Source: CALUVN01 sp944323595 | Lineage (GTDB): Bacteria; Cyanobacteriota; Vampirovibrionia; Gastranaerophilales; Gastranaerophilaceae | Reading direction: 5' to 3' | Assembly: GCA_963931255.1 (NCBI GenBank) | Contig: OZ006972.1 | Coordinates: 558,001-622,000 of the forward strand | DNA length: 64,000 bases | Part shown: piece by piece, positions 53,189 to 60,036 of the stretch | Layout of the letters: the number at the start of each line of letters is the position of its first letter | Numbering within the stretch: the first letter of the stretch is position 1 | Made by a program: the position numbers and the translations under genes | The notes under the pieces: model-generated | What the model was told of the DNA's origin: nothing | Seen by the model: only the letters and a program-made list of their open reading frames with translations | Databases searched by the model: none

Positions 53189-53209
53189 ACCATTAAATAA
53201 GAGGAGATT

Positions 53210-53521
53210 ATGGATTACAAGCCTTGGATGGACTTGATACAGCCTGAAGATATGCCGAACGATGACTTGAAGTTCATCGCAGAATCTGCCGGCATAAAAT
53301 CCGCCTTGGCTCTTATTTTCTGCTCGCCTGGATTAACAGTAAGTATCCCGAAAAATCCGTTTCGTGAGATAAAAGAAAAATATATCATGAGCCAGTATGA
53401 TGGCAGAAAATATACCGTAAACCGCCTCGCAATTGAATGCGATTTATCTCAAAGATATATTTATAAAATTATAAAAAAGAATCTCCACAAAAAGTACAAC
53501 TTGCCAAAGTCGGATAAATAG
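53210..53521 (+). CDS. Mor-family transcription activator
   Basis: A 103-residue protein. The N-terminal part (DLIQPEDMPNDDLKFIAESA, GIKSALALIFCSPGLTVSIP) and the C-terminal helix-turn-helix (YTVNRLAIECDLSQRYIYKI) match the Mor/C family of Mu-like phages. Mor activates the middle promoter in Mu. ATG 53210 follows GAGGAG. A hammerhead ribozyme sits in the leader and would give its mRNA a 5'-hydroxyl end. A palindromic terminator lies 25 bases after the stop. Confidence 0.85.
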   Translation: MDYKPWMDLIQPEDMPNDDLKFIAESAGIKSALALIFCSPGLTVSIPKNPFREIKEKYIMSQYDGRKYTVNRLAIECDLSQRYIYKIIKKNLHKKYNLPKSDK

Positions 53522-53545
53522 TGAATCTTTAAACATCACTTCTTT

Positions 53546-53574
53546 ACTCTAGTGTTTAAACATTAGAGTTTTTC
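53546..53574 (+). terminator. Palindromic terminator after the Mor-like gene
   Basis: ACTCTAGTGTTT faces AAACATTAGAGT as a 12 bp near-perfect palindrome (one G-T pair), followed by TTTTTC. TATAAT of the next small gene follows at 53578. The palindrome could also serve as an operator. Confidence 0.75.
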
Positions 53575-53605
53575 TTGTATAATTTATTTTACATGAGGGG
53601 ATAAC

Positions 53606-53851
53606 ATGCCGGTATTAGAAAAACAAAAACCTTTATATAGACACGATTGTAAAGATTGCATATATTTAGGTTCTGATGAAATCAGAGATTATTATTTTTG
53701 CGTTGAACATTCTGTATCAGATGCCGACTCTCTTATAATAAGACTGGGGAATCAGCCGAGCGATTATTTTTCAATGCCTGTAAATGTAATGCAGGAAGCT
53801 CTTGAGTCGTCTAGTTTTATTGATGAAGAAAACGTATTTTTTAATTGTTAG
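53606..53851 (+). CDS. Small Cys/His-containing phage protein, C-terminus cut by a transposon
   Basis: The reading frame now encodes 81 residues beginning MPVLEKQKPLYRHDCKDCIY. Cys and His residues (HDCKDC, FCVEHS) suggest a metal site. The G of its TAG stop is the first base of the inserted transposon. Joining the flanks across one copy of the 8 bp target duplication restores a frame that adds YNRYLEYIGKSKTL and stops at TAA 55623, for 95 residues. Function unknown; the missing tail may or may not matter. Confidence 0.7.
   Translation: MPVLEKQKPLYRHDCKDCIYLGSDEIRDYYFCVEHSVSDADSLIIRLGNQPSDYFSMPVNVMQEALESSSFIDEENVFFNC
53843..53850. repeat. Left copy of the 8 bp target site duplication
   Basis: AATTGTTA, repeated exactly at 55576-55583 on the other side of the transposon. 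An 8 bp duplication is normal for IS1595-family elements. Confidence 0.92.
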
Positions 53852-53938
53852 GCTCTGTCACAACAAATGGTTGATTTTTGACGAGAAATAGCGTATAATA
53901 ATAGTAAGAAACAGTACCACCGAAGGAGGTAATTGGAT

Positions 53939-54976
53939 ATGCCTACTATCAAAGACGCATTAGATATTATCGGTAAGTTGACTGTCGCAGAGCAGGAAAG
54001 CCTTAAAACAATGCTTTTAAGTCCTGCCTTTGTAAAGTCTTTGAATATTGAAGATTTCGTAGCAAAGGAACGCTTTGCAAATGGTCGTGTATGCCCTCTT
54101 TGTGGCTGTATCCATGTGGTTCGCAATGGTCATCGTAAAGATGGCACACAGCGATATGTATGTAAGGATTGTGGCAAGTCCTTCGTGATTGCTACGAACT
54201 CCATTGTGTCTGGTACAAGAAAAGACTTGTCCGTGTGGGAGCAGTACATTGATTGTATGATGAATGGCTTATCCATTCGTAAGACTGCTGTTGCTTGTGG
54301 GATTCACAGAAACACCGCATTCCTTTGGAGACACAAGATTTTGGATGCACTTCAGAATATGGCAGACGATGTTACCCTTGACGGCATTATTGAGGCTGAC
54401 GAAACTTTTTTCGCCATCTCGTACAAGGGCAATCATAGCAAGAGTAAGACATTTGCTATGCCACGCAAGGCTCATAAGCGTGGTCATTCTACACATATCA
54501 GAGGCTTGTCCCAAGAAAAGGTATGTGTTCCTTGTGCGGTTAATAGGAATGGCTTGTCTATCTCCAAGATTACGAATACTGGTAGAGTTTCTACAAGAGA
54601 TTTACATCATATTTATGATGGTAGGATTAAGACCAATTCCACTCTTGTTACGGACAAGATGAACTCCTATGTGAGATTTACAAATGCCAATGGCATTGAC
54701 CTTGTGCAGTTAAAGACTGGCAAAGCCAAGAAAGGCATTTATAATATCCAACATATCAATAGCTACCATAGCCAGCTAAAGAGGTTTATGCGTGGCTTTA
54801 ACGGTGTTTCTACCAAGTATCTGAACAACTATCTTGTGTGGAATAACCTTGTAAATTACGCCAAAGAAAGCGACATGGAGAAAAGGAACATCTTCTTAAC
54901 TTTCGTTTTGGCAACATTGAAAACTGCTAAATGCAGAGATTTATCAAACAGACCAGCAGTTCCTCTGGTCGCCTAA
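53939..54976 (+). CDS. IS1595-family (ISXO2-like) transposase
   Basis: A 345-residue transposase from ATG 53939, preceded by AAGGAGG; a TTG at 53933 is also in frame. A zinc ribbon (CPLCGC and CKDCGK) near residues 49-75 is followed by a helix-turn-helix (LSIRKTAVACGIHRNTAFLW) and the ISXO2-like catalytic domain with GIIEADETF, TLVTDKMNSY and the closing INSYHSQLKRFMRG. It is like the transposase of ISSag10/MTnSag1. It mobilises the surrounding element, including lnu(C), which begins 23 bases after its stop. Confidence 0.93.
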   Translation: MPTIKDALDIIGKLTVAEQESLKTMLLSPAFVKSLNIEDFVAKERFANGRVCPLCGCIHVVRNGHRKDGTQRYVCKDCGKSFVIATNSIVSGTRKDLSVWEQYIDCMMNGLSIRKTAVACGIHRNTAFLWRHKILDALQNMADDVTLDGIIEADETFFAISYKGNHSKSKTFAMPRKAHKRGHSTHIRGLSQEKVCVPCAVNRNGLSISKITNTGRVSTRDLHHIYDGRIKTNSTLVTDKMNSYVRFTNANGIDLVQLKTGKAKKGIYNIQHINSYHSQLKRFMRGFNGVSTKYLNNYLVWNNLVNYAKESDMEKRNIFLTFVLATLKTAKCRDLSNRPAVPLVA

Positions 54977-54999
54977 TTAGAATTTGTGGAGATGATAAG

Positions 55000-55494
55000 A
55001 TGGTCAATATAACAGATGTAAAACAGATTCTTCAATTTGCAATAGATGCGGAGATTAAAGTCTTTCTTGATGGTGGCTGGGGTGTAGATGCTCTTCTTGG
55101 ATATCAGTCAAGAGCCCATAATGATATTGACATTTTTGTAGAAAAGAACGATTATCAGAACTTTATAGAAATAATGAAAGCTAATGGCTTTTATGAGATT
55201 AAGATGGAATATACAACATTGAACCATACTGTATGGGAAGATTTGAAAAACAGAATTATTGATTTGCATTGTTTTGAATATACGGACGAAGGTGAAATTC
55301 TTTATGATGGGGATTGTTTTCCGGTAGAAACTTTTTCGGGTAAAGGAAGAATTGAGGAAATAGAGGTTTCCTGTATTGAACCATATAGTCAAGTAATGTT
55401 CCATCTGGGATACGAGTTTGATGAAAATGATGCACATGATGTGAAGTTATTGTGTGAGACACTTCATATCGAAATTCCAAATGAGTATAGATAA
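55000..55494 (+). CDS. lnu(C): Lincosamide nucleotidyltransferase Lnu(C)
   Basis: A 164-residue enzyme that adenylylates lincomycin and clindamycin and so inactivates them. The nucleotidyltransferase core is clear: FLDGGWGVDALLGYQSRAHN followed by DIDIFV, with the metal-binding Asp pair, and later RIIDLHCFEY. ATG 55000 follows GTGGAG; the longer frame to 54931 overlaps the transposase and is not used. I recognise the sequence as Lnu(C) from its length, motif and its place in an MTnSag1-like element; exact identity needs an alignment. It would be expressed from within the transposon or by read-through of phage early transcripts. Confidence 0.92.
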   Translation: MVNITDVKQILQFAIDAEIKVFLDGGWGVDALLGYQSRAHNDIDIFVEKNDYQNFIEIMKANGFYEIKMEYTTLNHTVWEDLKNRIIDLHCFEYTDEGEILYDGDCFPVETFSGKGRIEEIEVSCIEPYSQVMFHLGYEFDENDAHDVKLLCETLHIEIPNEYR

Positions 55495-55511
55495 CTGCAA
55501 ATAACAGTTTG

Positions 55512-55540
55512 TAGGGGAGTTCTGATACTCCCCTATAAAA
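55512..55540 (+). terminator. Terminator behind lnu(C)
   Basis: TAGGGGAGT and ACTCCCCTA form a 9 bp stem with loop TCTGAT, followed by TAAAAA. The T-tract is poor in this direction, so termination may be incomplete. Confidence 0.6.
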
Positions 55541-55575
55541 ATGGCTATTTATCAACTGTTTGTTGTGACATAGCC

Positions 55576-55583
55576 AATTGTTA
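55576..55583. repeat. Right copy of the 8 bp target site duplication
   Basis: AATTGTTA, identical to 53843-53850. Intact duplication suggests that the insertion is fairly recent and not rearranged. Confidence 0.92.
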
Positions 55584-55616
55584 TAATCGGTATTTGGAAT
55601 ATATTGGGAAAAGTAA

Positions 55617-55637
55617 AACGCTATAAAATATAGCGTT
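55617..55637. terminator. Hairpin between convergent phage operons
   Basis: AACGCTAT and ATAGCGTT form an 8 bp stem with a 5-base loop. Read on the minus strand it runs into GTTTTAC and TTTT, so it probably ends the late transcript. The original stop codon of the gene cut by the transposon lies inside it. Confidence 0.65.
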
Positions 55638-55657
55638 AGTTATTGAATTTTAATTGA

Positions 55658-56173
55658 TTAAGCCAATCCGGCTCTGCATAATTCTTCTTCATCCATATCC
55701 TCAATCGGTTTAATGTAATCCATTCCGACTCTATATTTTTTAAGGTCTTTAGTTATACATAGAGCGTAATCTTCGTGGATTCTGTTTTTATTTTTGTAAG
55801 TGTATAATACAACATCTACTCTGTCGTAAATGGTGTTATAAACATTCGTTCCGAATAAAACTGAATTTTTTTCTGTTTCTAATGGCTTTTTAGAATTTGC
55901 ATCGTCAAATAATTCCTTGGCAAGCCAGTTAAAATAGCATTCTTTTGTAATTTGTTTGACGTCTTTTTCTCCAAAACATTGGTCTGCGAAGTGTCTGCCT
56001 ATTCTTGCATCCAATAATTCTCTAATCTGTTCAGGTTTTGCCCCTGATAATTCAAGCAGGGTTTCAAAAGCATCGTTCCATCTCTGTTGAGTTTCTTTGT
56101 TGGTATAATGCTGTGCTGTAGTTCCCCAGAACCCCCATTCTTTGTTTTGCGTTTTTAAAATTTTCTTTGCCAT
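55658..56173 (-). CDS. Hypothetical phage accessory protein (171 aa)
   Basis: Starts MAKKILKTQNKEWGFWGTTA at ATG 56173. The sequence is mixed alpha/beta with a central helix (ELSGAKPEQIRELLDARIGR) and a beta-rich C-terminal part (VDVVLYTYKNKNRIHEDYAL), ending EEELCRAGLA. Not recognised. It is the last gene of the late operon and has the conserved 63-nt element E1 in its leader, 33 bases before the ATG. An accessory, perhaps host-interaction, role is inferred from position. Confidence 0.65.
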   Translation of the reverse strand: MAKKILKTQNKEWGFWGTTAQHYTNKETQQRWNDAFETLLELSGAKPEQIRELLDARIGRHFADQCFGEKDVKQITKECYFNWLAKELFDDANSKKPLETEKNSVLFGTNVYNTIYDRVDVVLYTYKNKNRIHEDYALCITKDLKKYRVGMDYIKPIEDMDEEELCRAGLA

Positions 56174-56206
56174 AATTTTGTCCTTTCTTTTGCTTATCTA
56201 CATTGA

Positions 56207-56269
56207 CATTAATCACTCTGAATAGTCTATACATCAAGTCATTACAGGTGTTTCGTATCATTCGGACAC
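56207..56269 (-). ncRNA. Conserved 63-nt intergenic element E1
   Basis: Read on the minus strand it starts with the hairpin GTGTC-CGAAT-GATAC, then GAAA, a variable segment, TAATGACTT, another variable segment, and ends AGAGTGATTAATG. It begins 1 base after the stop codon of the upstream gene and ends 33 bases before the ATG of the gene at 55658. It is very similar to E2 and shares the conserved blocks with E3 and E4. Whether it acts as RNA or DNA is unknown. Confidence 0.75.
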
Positions 56270-56270
56270 A

Positions 56271-56522
56271 TTAATCAAGTGGCATAGCATCTTGAATATC
56301 AAGAGCAGTTATATTTGGTAACAGCGTCATTTCTCTTACTGTAATGTTATTGCTATTATCGTCTTCTCCTATTTCAATAAGGCAGTCCTCACTGTTAAGA
56401 TTTTGTCTTAATATAAGTCTTGCAATTTTTTGTGCTTCGGTTTCACTTGCCGCTTTTACTTGAAGATCTCCGCTAATATTTACCGTTGCAGAAAAGCTGA
56501 TATTATATGCTGTCTGTTTCAT
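56271..56522 (-). CDS. Hypothetical phage accessory protein (83 aa)
   Basis: Starts MKQTAYNISFSATVNISGDL. It is probably a small beta-alpha protein: a beta-rich start, a helix (ASETEAQKIARLILRQNL) and an acidic, Asn-rich strand region, ending IQDAMPLD. The pattern of strands flanking SETEAQKIA is seen in many small phage proteins, but I cannot name it. E2 lies 32 bases before its ATG, and E1 starts directly behind its stop codon. Confidence 0.62.
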   Translation of the reverse strand: MKQTAYNISFSATVNISGDLQVKAASETEAQKIARLILRQNLNSEDCLIEIGEDDNSNNITVREMTLLPNITALDIQDAMPLD

Positions 56523-56554
56523 AATTTAATCCTTTCTTTGGTTGTCTACATTAG

Positions 56555-56617
56555 CATTAATCGCTCTGAATAGTCTGTATCTCAAGTCATTGTAGACGTT
56601 TTGTATCATTCAGACAC
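56555..56617 (-). ncRNA. Conserved 63-nt intergenic element E2
   Basis: Minus-strand order: hairpin GTGTC-TGAAT-GATAC, AAAAC, CAATGACTT, then CAGAGCGATTAATG. It lies 13 bases after the stop of the upstream gene and 32 bases before the ATG of the gene at 56271. It has exactly the same length as E1 and E3. Confidence 0.75.
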
Positions 56618-56630
56618 AATGTTTATTGAT

Positions 56631-56834
56631 TTAAAAATCCTCCTCGTCATCCCAGCCATTGCCAGATTGAGATTTTACAATCGTAATTTGGAACTCGTCC
56701 CCATTTTTAAATTTAATAACAACTCCTTGATTTCTTGTTAAAAGACCACAATTGTCAAAAGTATCGACATAGCTTATGTCTTTATCCTCATACAATTTGT
56801 CAATCAAATAATTTTCCAGTTGTCTGTTGTTCAT
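56631..56834 (-). CDS. Hypothetical phage accessory protein (67 aa)
   Basis: Starts MNNRQLENYLIDKLYEDKDI. A short N-terminal helix is followed by beta-strand sequence (DTFDNCGLLTRNQGVVIKFK, EFQITIVKSQ) and an acidic end (WDDEEDF). Not recognised. A ribosome site AAAAGGAGAC precedes ATG 56834, and element E3 ends 33 bases upstream of it. Confidence 0.6.
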   Translation of the reverse strand: MNNRQLENYLIDKLYEDKDISYVDTFDNCGLLTRNQGVVIKFKNGDEFQITIVKSQSGNGWDDEEDF

Positions 56835-56867
56835 AATTTTGTCTCCTTTTGTTTTGTTCTACACAAA

Positions 56868-56930
56868 CATTCATCACTCTTGGCAGGGCAAAAGTGAAGT
56901 CATTGCAGACATTTCGTATCATTCAGACAC
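56868..56930 (-). ncRNA. Conserved 63-nt intergenic element E3
   Basis: Minus-strand order: hairpin GTGTC-TGAAT-GATAC, GAAAT, CAATGACTT, then AGAGTGATGAATG. In its 3' half CACTTTT and AAGAGTG can pair (one G-U) around an 8-base loop. It begins 5 bases after a stop codon and ends 33 bases before the ATG at 56834. Confidence 0.75.
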
Positions 56931-56935
56931 ATTAA

Positions 56936-57190
56936 TTAAAGGATGCGTTCAATATACCAGTTTGAATTTTGCAAATTATTGAAATTCCAACGCAAGCTGA
57001 AGTAAAAATCGGATTCAAAATTATTGTTTGATTTACAAAATGCCGGCAGAAAATTTTTCCGGCTTTCTTGCTCCTCAAAATTATCAAGAGAAGTTTTTAA
57101 TTCAGCTTTAAATTTTTCCTTAAATTCCGGCAGGGTTAATTCCAAGAGTTCACGAGTTCTTTTGTTTTTTACAATAATTTTTTGTGCCAT
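56936..57190 (-). CDS. Hypothetical phage accessory protein (84 aa)
   Basis: Starts MAQKIIVKNKRTRELLELTL. A basic N-terminal strand-helix part (LPEFKEKFKAELKTSLDNFE) is followed by an aromatic C-terminus (FESDFYFSLRWNFNNLQNSN, WYIERIL). Not recognised. This gene has no E element ahead of it; 49 bases separate it from the gene at 57240. Confidence 0.6.
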   Translation of the reverse strand: MAQKIIVKNKRTRELLELTLPEFKEKFKAELKTSLDNFEEQESRKNFLPAFCKSNNNFESDFYFSLRWNFNNLQNSNWYIERIL

Positions 57191-57239
57191 AGTTCAATCC
57201 TATTCCTTTATTACTCTTCTGTCTATTAGTCACTTAGGC

Positions 57240-57527
57240 TTATTTTTCTGAAAGTCCTATAATACACCTGTTGATTTCATTGAAGTCAATATTAATGTTA
57301 TATTCTGTTTCTAAATTAACAATATCCGTTATAAGTGCGAATTTACGATTCTTCCTGCGTTGGATTGCTGTTTCAATGTCATCGCCAAGCTCTGAAATAT
57401 GAATTTTATCCTTTTTCAAAAGTCCTTCAATCTTACTAAAATGTTGTTCCAACATTTCTATGTCAGCAAGAAGTTCGTCATGCAACTGTTCTAATATTTC
57501 TCTATCTTTTTTATTCAATATGCTCAT
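57240..57527 (-). CDS. Hypothetical phage coiled-coil protein (95 aa)
   Basis: Starts MSILNKKDREILEQLHDELL. Almost entirely helical with heptad-like spacing of Leu and Ile (LADIEMLEQHFSKIEGLLKK, DIETAIQRRKNRKFALITDI). ATG 57527 is preceded by AAAAGGAGC. Not recognised. The upstream gene ends 40 bases away and there is no E element in that gap. Confidence 0.6.
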   Translation of the reverse strand: MSILNKKDREILEQLHDELLADIEMLEQHFSKIEGLLKKDKIHISELGDDIETAIQRRKNRKFALITDIVNLETEYNINIDFNEINRCIIGLSEK

Positions 57528-57567
57528 AAAATGCTCCTTTTATTAAAAAGGGGCTTTGAAATGCCCC

Positions 57568-58368
57568 TTATAAATACTTTTTGAATGTTTCTCTAAAATC
57601 TTCTGCCATTTTTATATGGTCTTTAATAGCATTATCAATCTGACTTGCATCTGAGATATCATAGTTAAGTGTTTGACGGATTCTTGATGATTTTTTTCCC
57701 TCTAATGCCTGCCAATCCAGAAAACCTAACTTTTCTTCAATTTCGGTTTTGCGTTCCATAAGTTTTTTAAATATATCTTTGTCATTATTTATAAATAATT
57801 CCGTTGCGATATACTTGTCTTTTGTATTTACCGTTTGCATTATCTGAACACCCTTTTTACCGATTGGAATATATTGATAATGCTGAGGAGCAGGATTCAC
57901 TTGCATTTCACTTTGAAGTTCATCACAGATTTCAAAATATTTTTCCCAGTATGCTTTTTGTAGAAGTTTGGCGGGGGTATTTTCATTGCGTACTTGTTTT
58001 GAAGGAAGTTCGGGTTTCAAAACGGGTTCAAACTCTATTTTATCCTCGTTCAAAACTGCTTTAATAATAAATATACCGCAGTAATTTTTATCGAAAAAAA
58101 GATTTAACTTTAAAGCGATATTTTTTAAATCTTCTTTCTCGTTGACGATAAACCAGAAAATATACGCTTTTTGATTACCCTCTAATCTACTTACAATTTC
58201 TATTAAACCATCTGAACTTTGTGTAAGTTGCGGATAAATAATTTGTAATTGTCGGGTAGGATAATCTTTGAGTAGATTTTGGATAACCGAATCGGCATTT
58301 TGTTCAATGTAATCTGAGAAGTTTTGTTTGCTTTTTAAAACTTCAATTGGTGTGATTGTTTCTGTCAT
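57568..58368 (-). CDS. DUF4268-like phage accessory protein
   Basis: A 266-residue protein. The C-terminal half shows the pattern of DUF4268 domains: AYWEKYFEICDELQSEM, ATELFINNDKDIFKKLMERK, TEIEEKLGFLDWQALEGKKS and SRIRQTLNYDI. The N-terminal half looks like a nuclease-fold relative without visible catalytic motif. DUF4268 proteins often occur near restriction and defence genes, so a counter-defence or exclusion role is possible, but this is inference. E4 lies 28 bases before its ATG. Confidence 0.68.
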   Translation of the reverse strand: MTETITPIEVLKSKQNFSDYIEQNADSVIQNLLKDYPTRQLQIIYPQLTQSSDGLIEIVSRLEGNQKAYIFWFIVNEKEDLKNIALKLNLFFDKNYCGIFIIKAVLNEDKIEFEPVLKPELPSKQVRNENTPAKLLQKAYWEKYFEICDELQSEMQVNPAPQHYQYIPIGKKGVQIMQTVNTKDKYIATELFINNDKDIFKKLMERKTEIEEKLGFLDWQALEGKKSSRIRQTLNYDISDASQIDNAIKDHIKMAEDFRETFKKYL

Positions 58369-58396
58369 AATGACCTCCTTTATTTATTAACAACCA

Positions 58397-58460
58397 CATT
58401 CATCGCTCTGAAGAGAAAGAATTGGAAGTCATTACTCCCAATTCCGTATCATTCAGACAC
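58397..58460 (-). ncRNA. Conserved 64-nt intergenic element E4
   Basis: Minus-strand order: hairpin GTGTC-TGAAT-GATAC, GGAATTGG, GAGTAATGACTT, CCAATTC, then TTCAGAGCGATGAATG. Here GAATTGG and CCAATTC form a perfect 7 bp stem that presents the conserved AATGACTT in a 12-base loop. It starts 2 bases after a stop codon and ends 28 bases before the ATG at 58368. Confidence 0.75.
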
Positions 58461-58462
58461 AA

Positions 58463-59017
58463 TTACGAATTCCCCATATCAATACTATATGGGCTTATTT
58501 CTTTTAATTTGTTTAATTTTGCTATACCATGGGGCATTACGCTATATCCGCCTTTTGGAGATTCTACAATGGTTGGATGATCTCTATATGCAGTACTAAC
58601 TAAACTTCGTCTTGATTGTTCATAAGCTCTTCTTGCATTCTGCGGACTTTTATATACAGTCCGAACACCTTTTTCTCCCTTATATTGATATGTTCTCGGG
58701 ATATCTCGAATTTTTTTGCTTGCCAGTTTAGATGCCTCATCTAAATATTGTTTAGCCTGAATTTTTGCTTTATCCGCCCTTGCTTGTGCCTCTTTAGCAT
58801 ATTGAGTATAATCTTTTGCTAATTGTTTTTTGCCGAGTTGTTTATACCTTTTGGCAATGGCTCTTTCAGATGCTGCCCTTCTTGAAAATTCATAAGCCTC
58901 GTCATCATATTTATATGATTGATTTAACAATGAATTCAATTTATTTTCGGTTTTGGCATCAATAGATTTATTTGCACCACCACCGCCACGACTTCCGCCT
59001 GAACCACGTCCTCCCAT
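58463..59017 (-). CDS. Gly-rich N-terminus phage protein (184 aa)
   Basis: Begins MGGRGSGGSRGGGGANKS, an opening seen in many phage structural or head-associated proteins. It continues as a long charged helical region (ASERAIAKRYKQLGKKQLAK, EAQARADKAKIQAKQYLDEA) and a C-terminal basic domain with TYQYKGEKGVRTVYKSPQNA. The function is not known to me. It is separated by 2 bases from the gene at 59020. E4 follows directly after its stop codon. Confidence 0.65.
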   Translation of the reverse strand: MGGRGSGGSRGGGGANKSIDAKTENKLNSLLNQSYKYDDEAYEFSRRAASERAIAKRYKQLGKKQLAKDYTQYAKEAQARADKAKIQAKQYLDEASKLASKKIRDIPRTYQYKGEKGVRTVYKSPQNARRAYEQSRRSLVSTAYRDHPTIVESPKGGYSVMPHGIAKLNKLKEISPYSIDMGNS

Positions 59018-59019
59018 TT

Positions 59020-59643
59020 TTACCTTCCTTTCTTTTTATTCCATTTGTTTGTGTAAGGTTCGAACCATTGAAGATTTTTATATCCCTCAAGTTCGGTCAG
59101 TCTGTTTCCATAAATCAAAATACGCTTGGGTTCAAGTTGTTTTAACATTTCTTTAAAGCCCTGCATAAAGAGTCTTTCAGCGTTTTTGTCATTAACAACG
59201 CCGACTGTCCCGATTGCAACAACAGAATTTTTCGGAATTCCCAAGAATGCATATTTATAACTGGCTTCATCAGACCAACTGATTGTTGGAATAACTTTTA
59301 TTCCTTTGCTTTGCCAGTAAGCGGCACACCAGCGGTTTCTGTAAACCTGCCAAATTTGGAATGCTTCAGGGTAATTTGTGTACATTGAAAAATCCGGAGA
59401 CAACACCCCTGCATATTTTTTCAACTCTTCTATTTGAGAGTCAGCATTTTTCCAACATCTCTCAAACCTGTAATCATCTAGGAAAAAGTGTGCCGTTCCG
59501 TTTCTGTTGGAATCTACCCGATAAGGGATGAGTTCTTTTACTTCGAACTCATCCGGGATAATATCGGGTATGCCATAGGAATTGGAGGAGGCAAAGAAAC
59601 CTTTTTCAACATTTTGTACGTTTAATAAATCACGCCACGACAT
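59020..59643 (-). CDS. DUF4417 protein
   Basis: A 207-residue protein from ATG 59643 (MSWRDLLNVQ), preceded by AAAGGAAT; a longer frame to 59697 lacks a ribosome site. Typical DUF4417 features are IPYRVDSNRNGTAHFFLDDY, FERCWKNADSQIEELKKYAG, CAAYWQSKGIKVIPTISWSD and the closing LIYGNRLTELEG region. This family is common in phages and mobile elements of Firmicutes and gut bacteria and its biochemical role is unknown. Confidence 0.8.
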   Translation of the reverse strand: MSWRDLLNVQNVEKGFFASSNSYGIPDIIPDEFEVKELIPYRVDSNRNGTAHFFLDDYRFERCWKNADSQIEELKKYAGVLSPDFSMYTNYPEAFQIWQVYRNRWCAAYWQSKGIKVIPTISWSDEASYKYAFLGIPKNSVVAIGTVGVVNDKNAERLFMQGFKEMLKQLEPKRILIYGNRLTELEGYKNLQWFEPYTNKWNKKKGR

Positions 59644-59789
59644 TTTTATTCCTTTCAATTTTTTGTATCGGATTATTCGGATATGCAAGTCCTTCATTAC
59701 GTTTCAAAATTTCTTACGAAATTTTTACACTTCATCGGACTTTTGCAACTTACGGGTTTGAGCTTCGCTCATCACCCTACCGAAAATCC

Positions 59790-60032
59790 TCAATCCACCT
59801 TATTAAATTTTTTTATTAACGATTTCAGTTTTCGCTGATCCTTTTTAGACATTGAAGATTTATACTTCTGAGCAATTTCAATAATCTGCTCTGCATAATT
59901 GCCGGCTTTTTCCAAATCTTCCTTGTCCTGAATAATTGAGGAAGCCTCCTGATTTTCAATCTTTGTCTGACCGTACCTCGCAATTTGCGAGATACAGTCA
60001 AATAAAGATTTAATCATTGCAGAAAACCACAT
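59790..60032 (-). CDS. Hypothetical small phage protein (80 aa)
   Basis: Starts MWFSAMIKSLFDCISQIARY. A short hydrophobic N-terminal stretch is followed by an acidic then basic helical region (EDLEKAGNYAEQIIEIAQKY, QRKLKSLIKKFNKVD). It lies near the endolysin gene, so a lysis accessory role is possible, but there is no clear transmembrane holin pattern. Its start is 4 bases after the stop of the gene at 60037. Confidence 0.6.
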   Translation of the reverse strand: MWFSAMIKSLFDCISQIARYGQTKIENQEASSIIQDKEDLEKAGNYAEQIIEIAQKYKSSMSKKDQRKLKSLIKKFNKVD

Positions 60033-60036
60033 CTGC

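Larger units (their letters stand above)
53851..55575 (+). mobile_element. MTnSag1-like transposon carrying lnu(C)
   Basis: A 1,725 bp element. The left end GGCTCTGTCACAACAAATGG and the right end, read inward on the other strand as GGCTATGTCACAACAAACAG, are matching terminal inverted repeats. The 8 bp duplication AATTGTTA lies at 53843-53850 and 55576-55583. Contents are an IS1595-family transposase and a lincosamide nucleotidyltransferase gene in the same direction. This layout and size correspond to MTnSag1, known from Streptococcus agalactiae and reported as mobilisable with help from Tn916. I could not locate an oriT by eye. Confidence 0.93.

Noticed and set aside
56207..58460. E elements as hammerhead ribozymes
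   Set aside because: GAAA follows the first hairpin in E1 and E3, and GATGA occurs near the 3' end of E3 and E4, but E2 and E4 lack GAAA, CTGATGA is absent in all, and no stem II can be formed. The motif set does not fit any permutation of the hammerhead.
56207..58460. E elements as integron attC sites
   Set aside because: They sit between small genes like cassette recombination sites, but the GTTRRRY and RYYYAAC boxes are missing and no integron integrase was seen.
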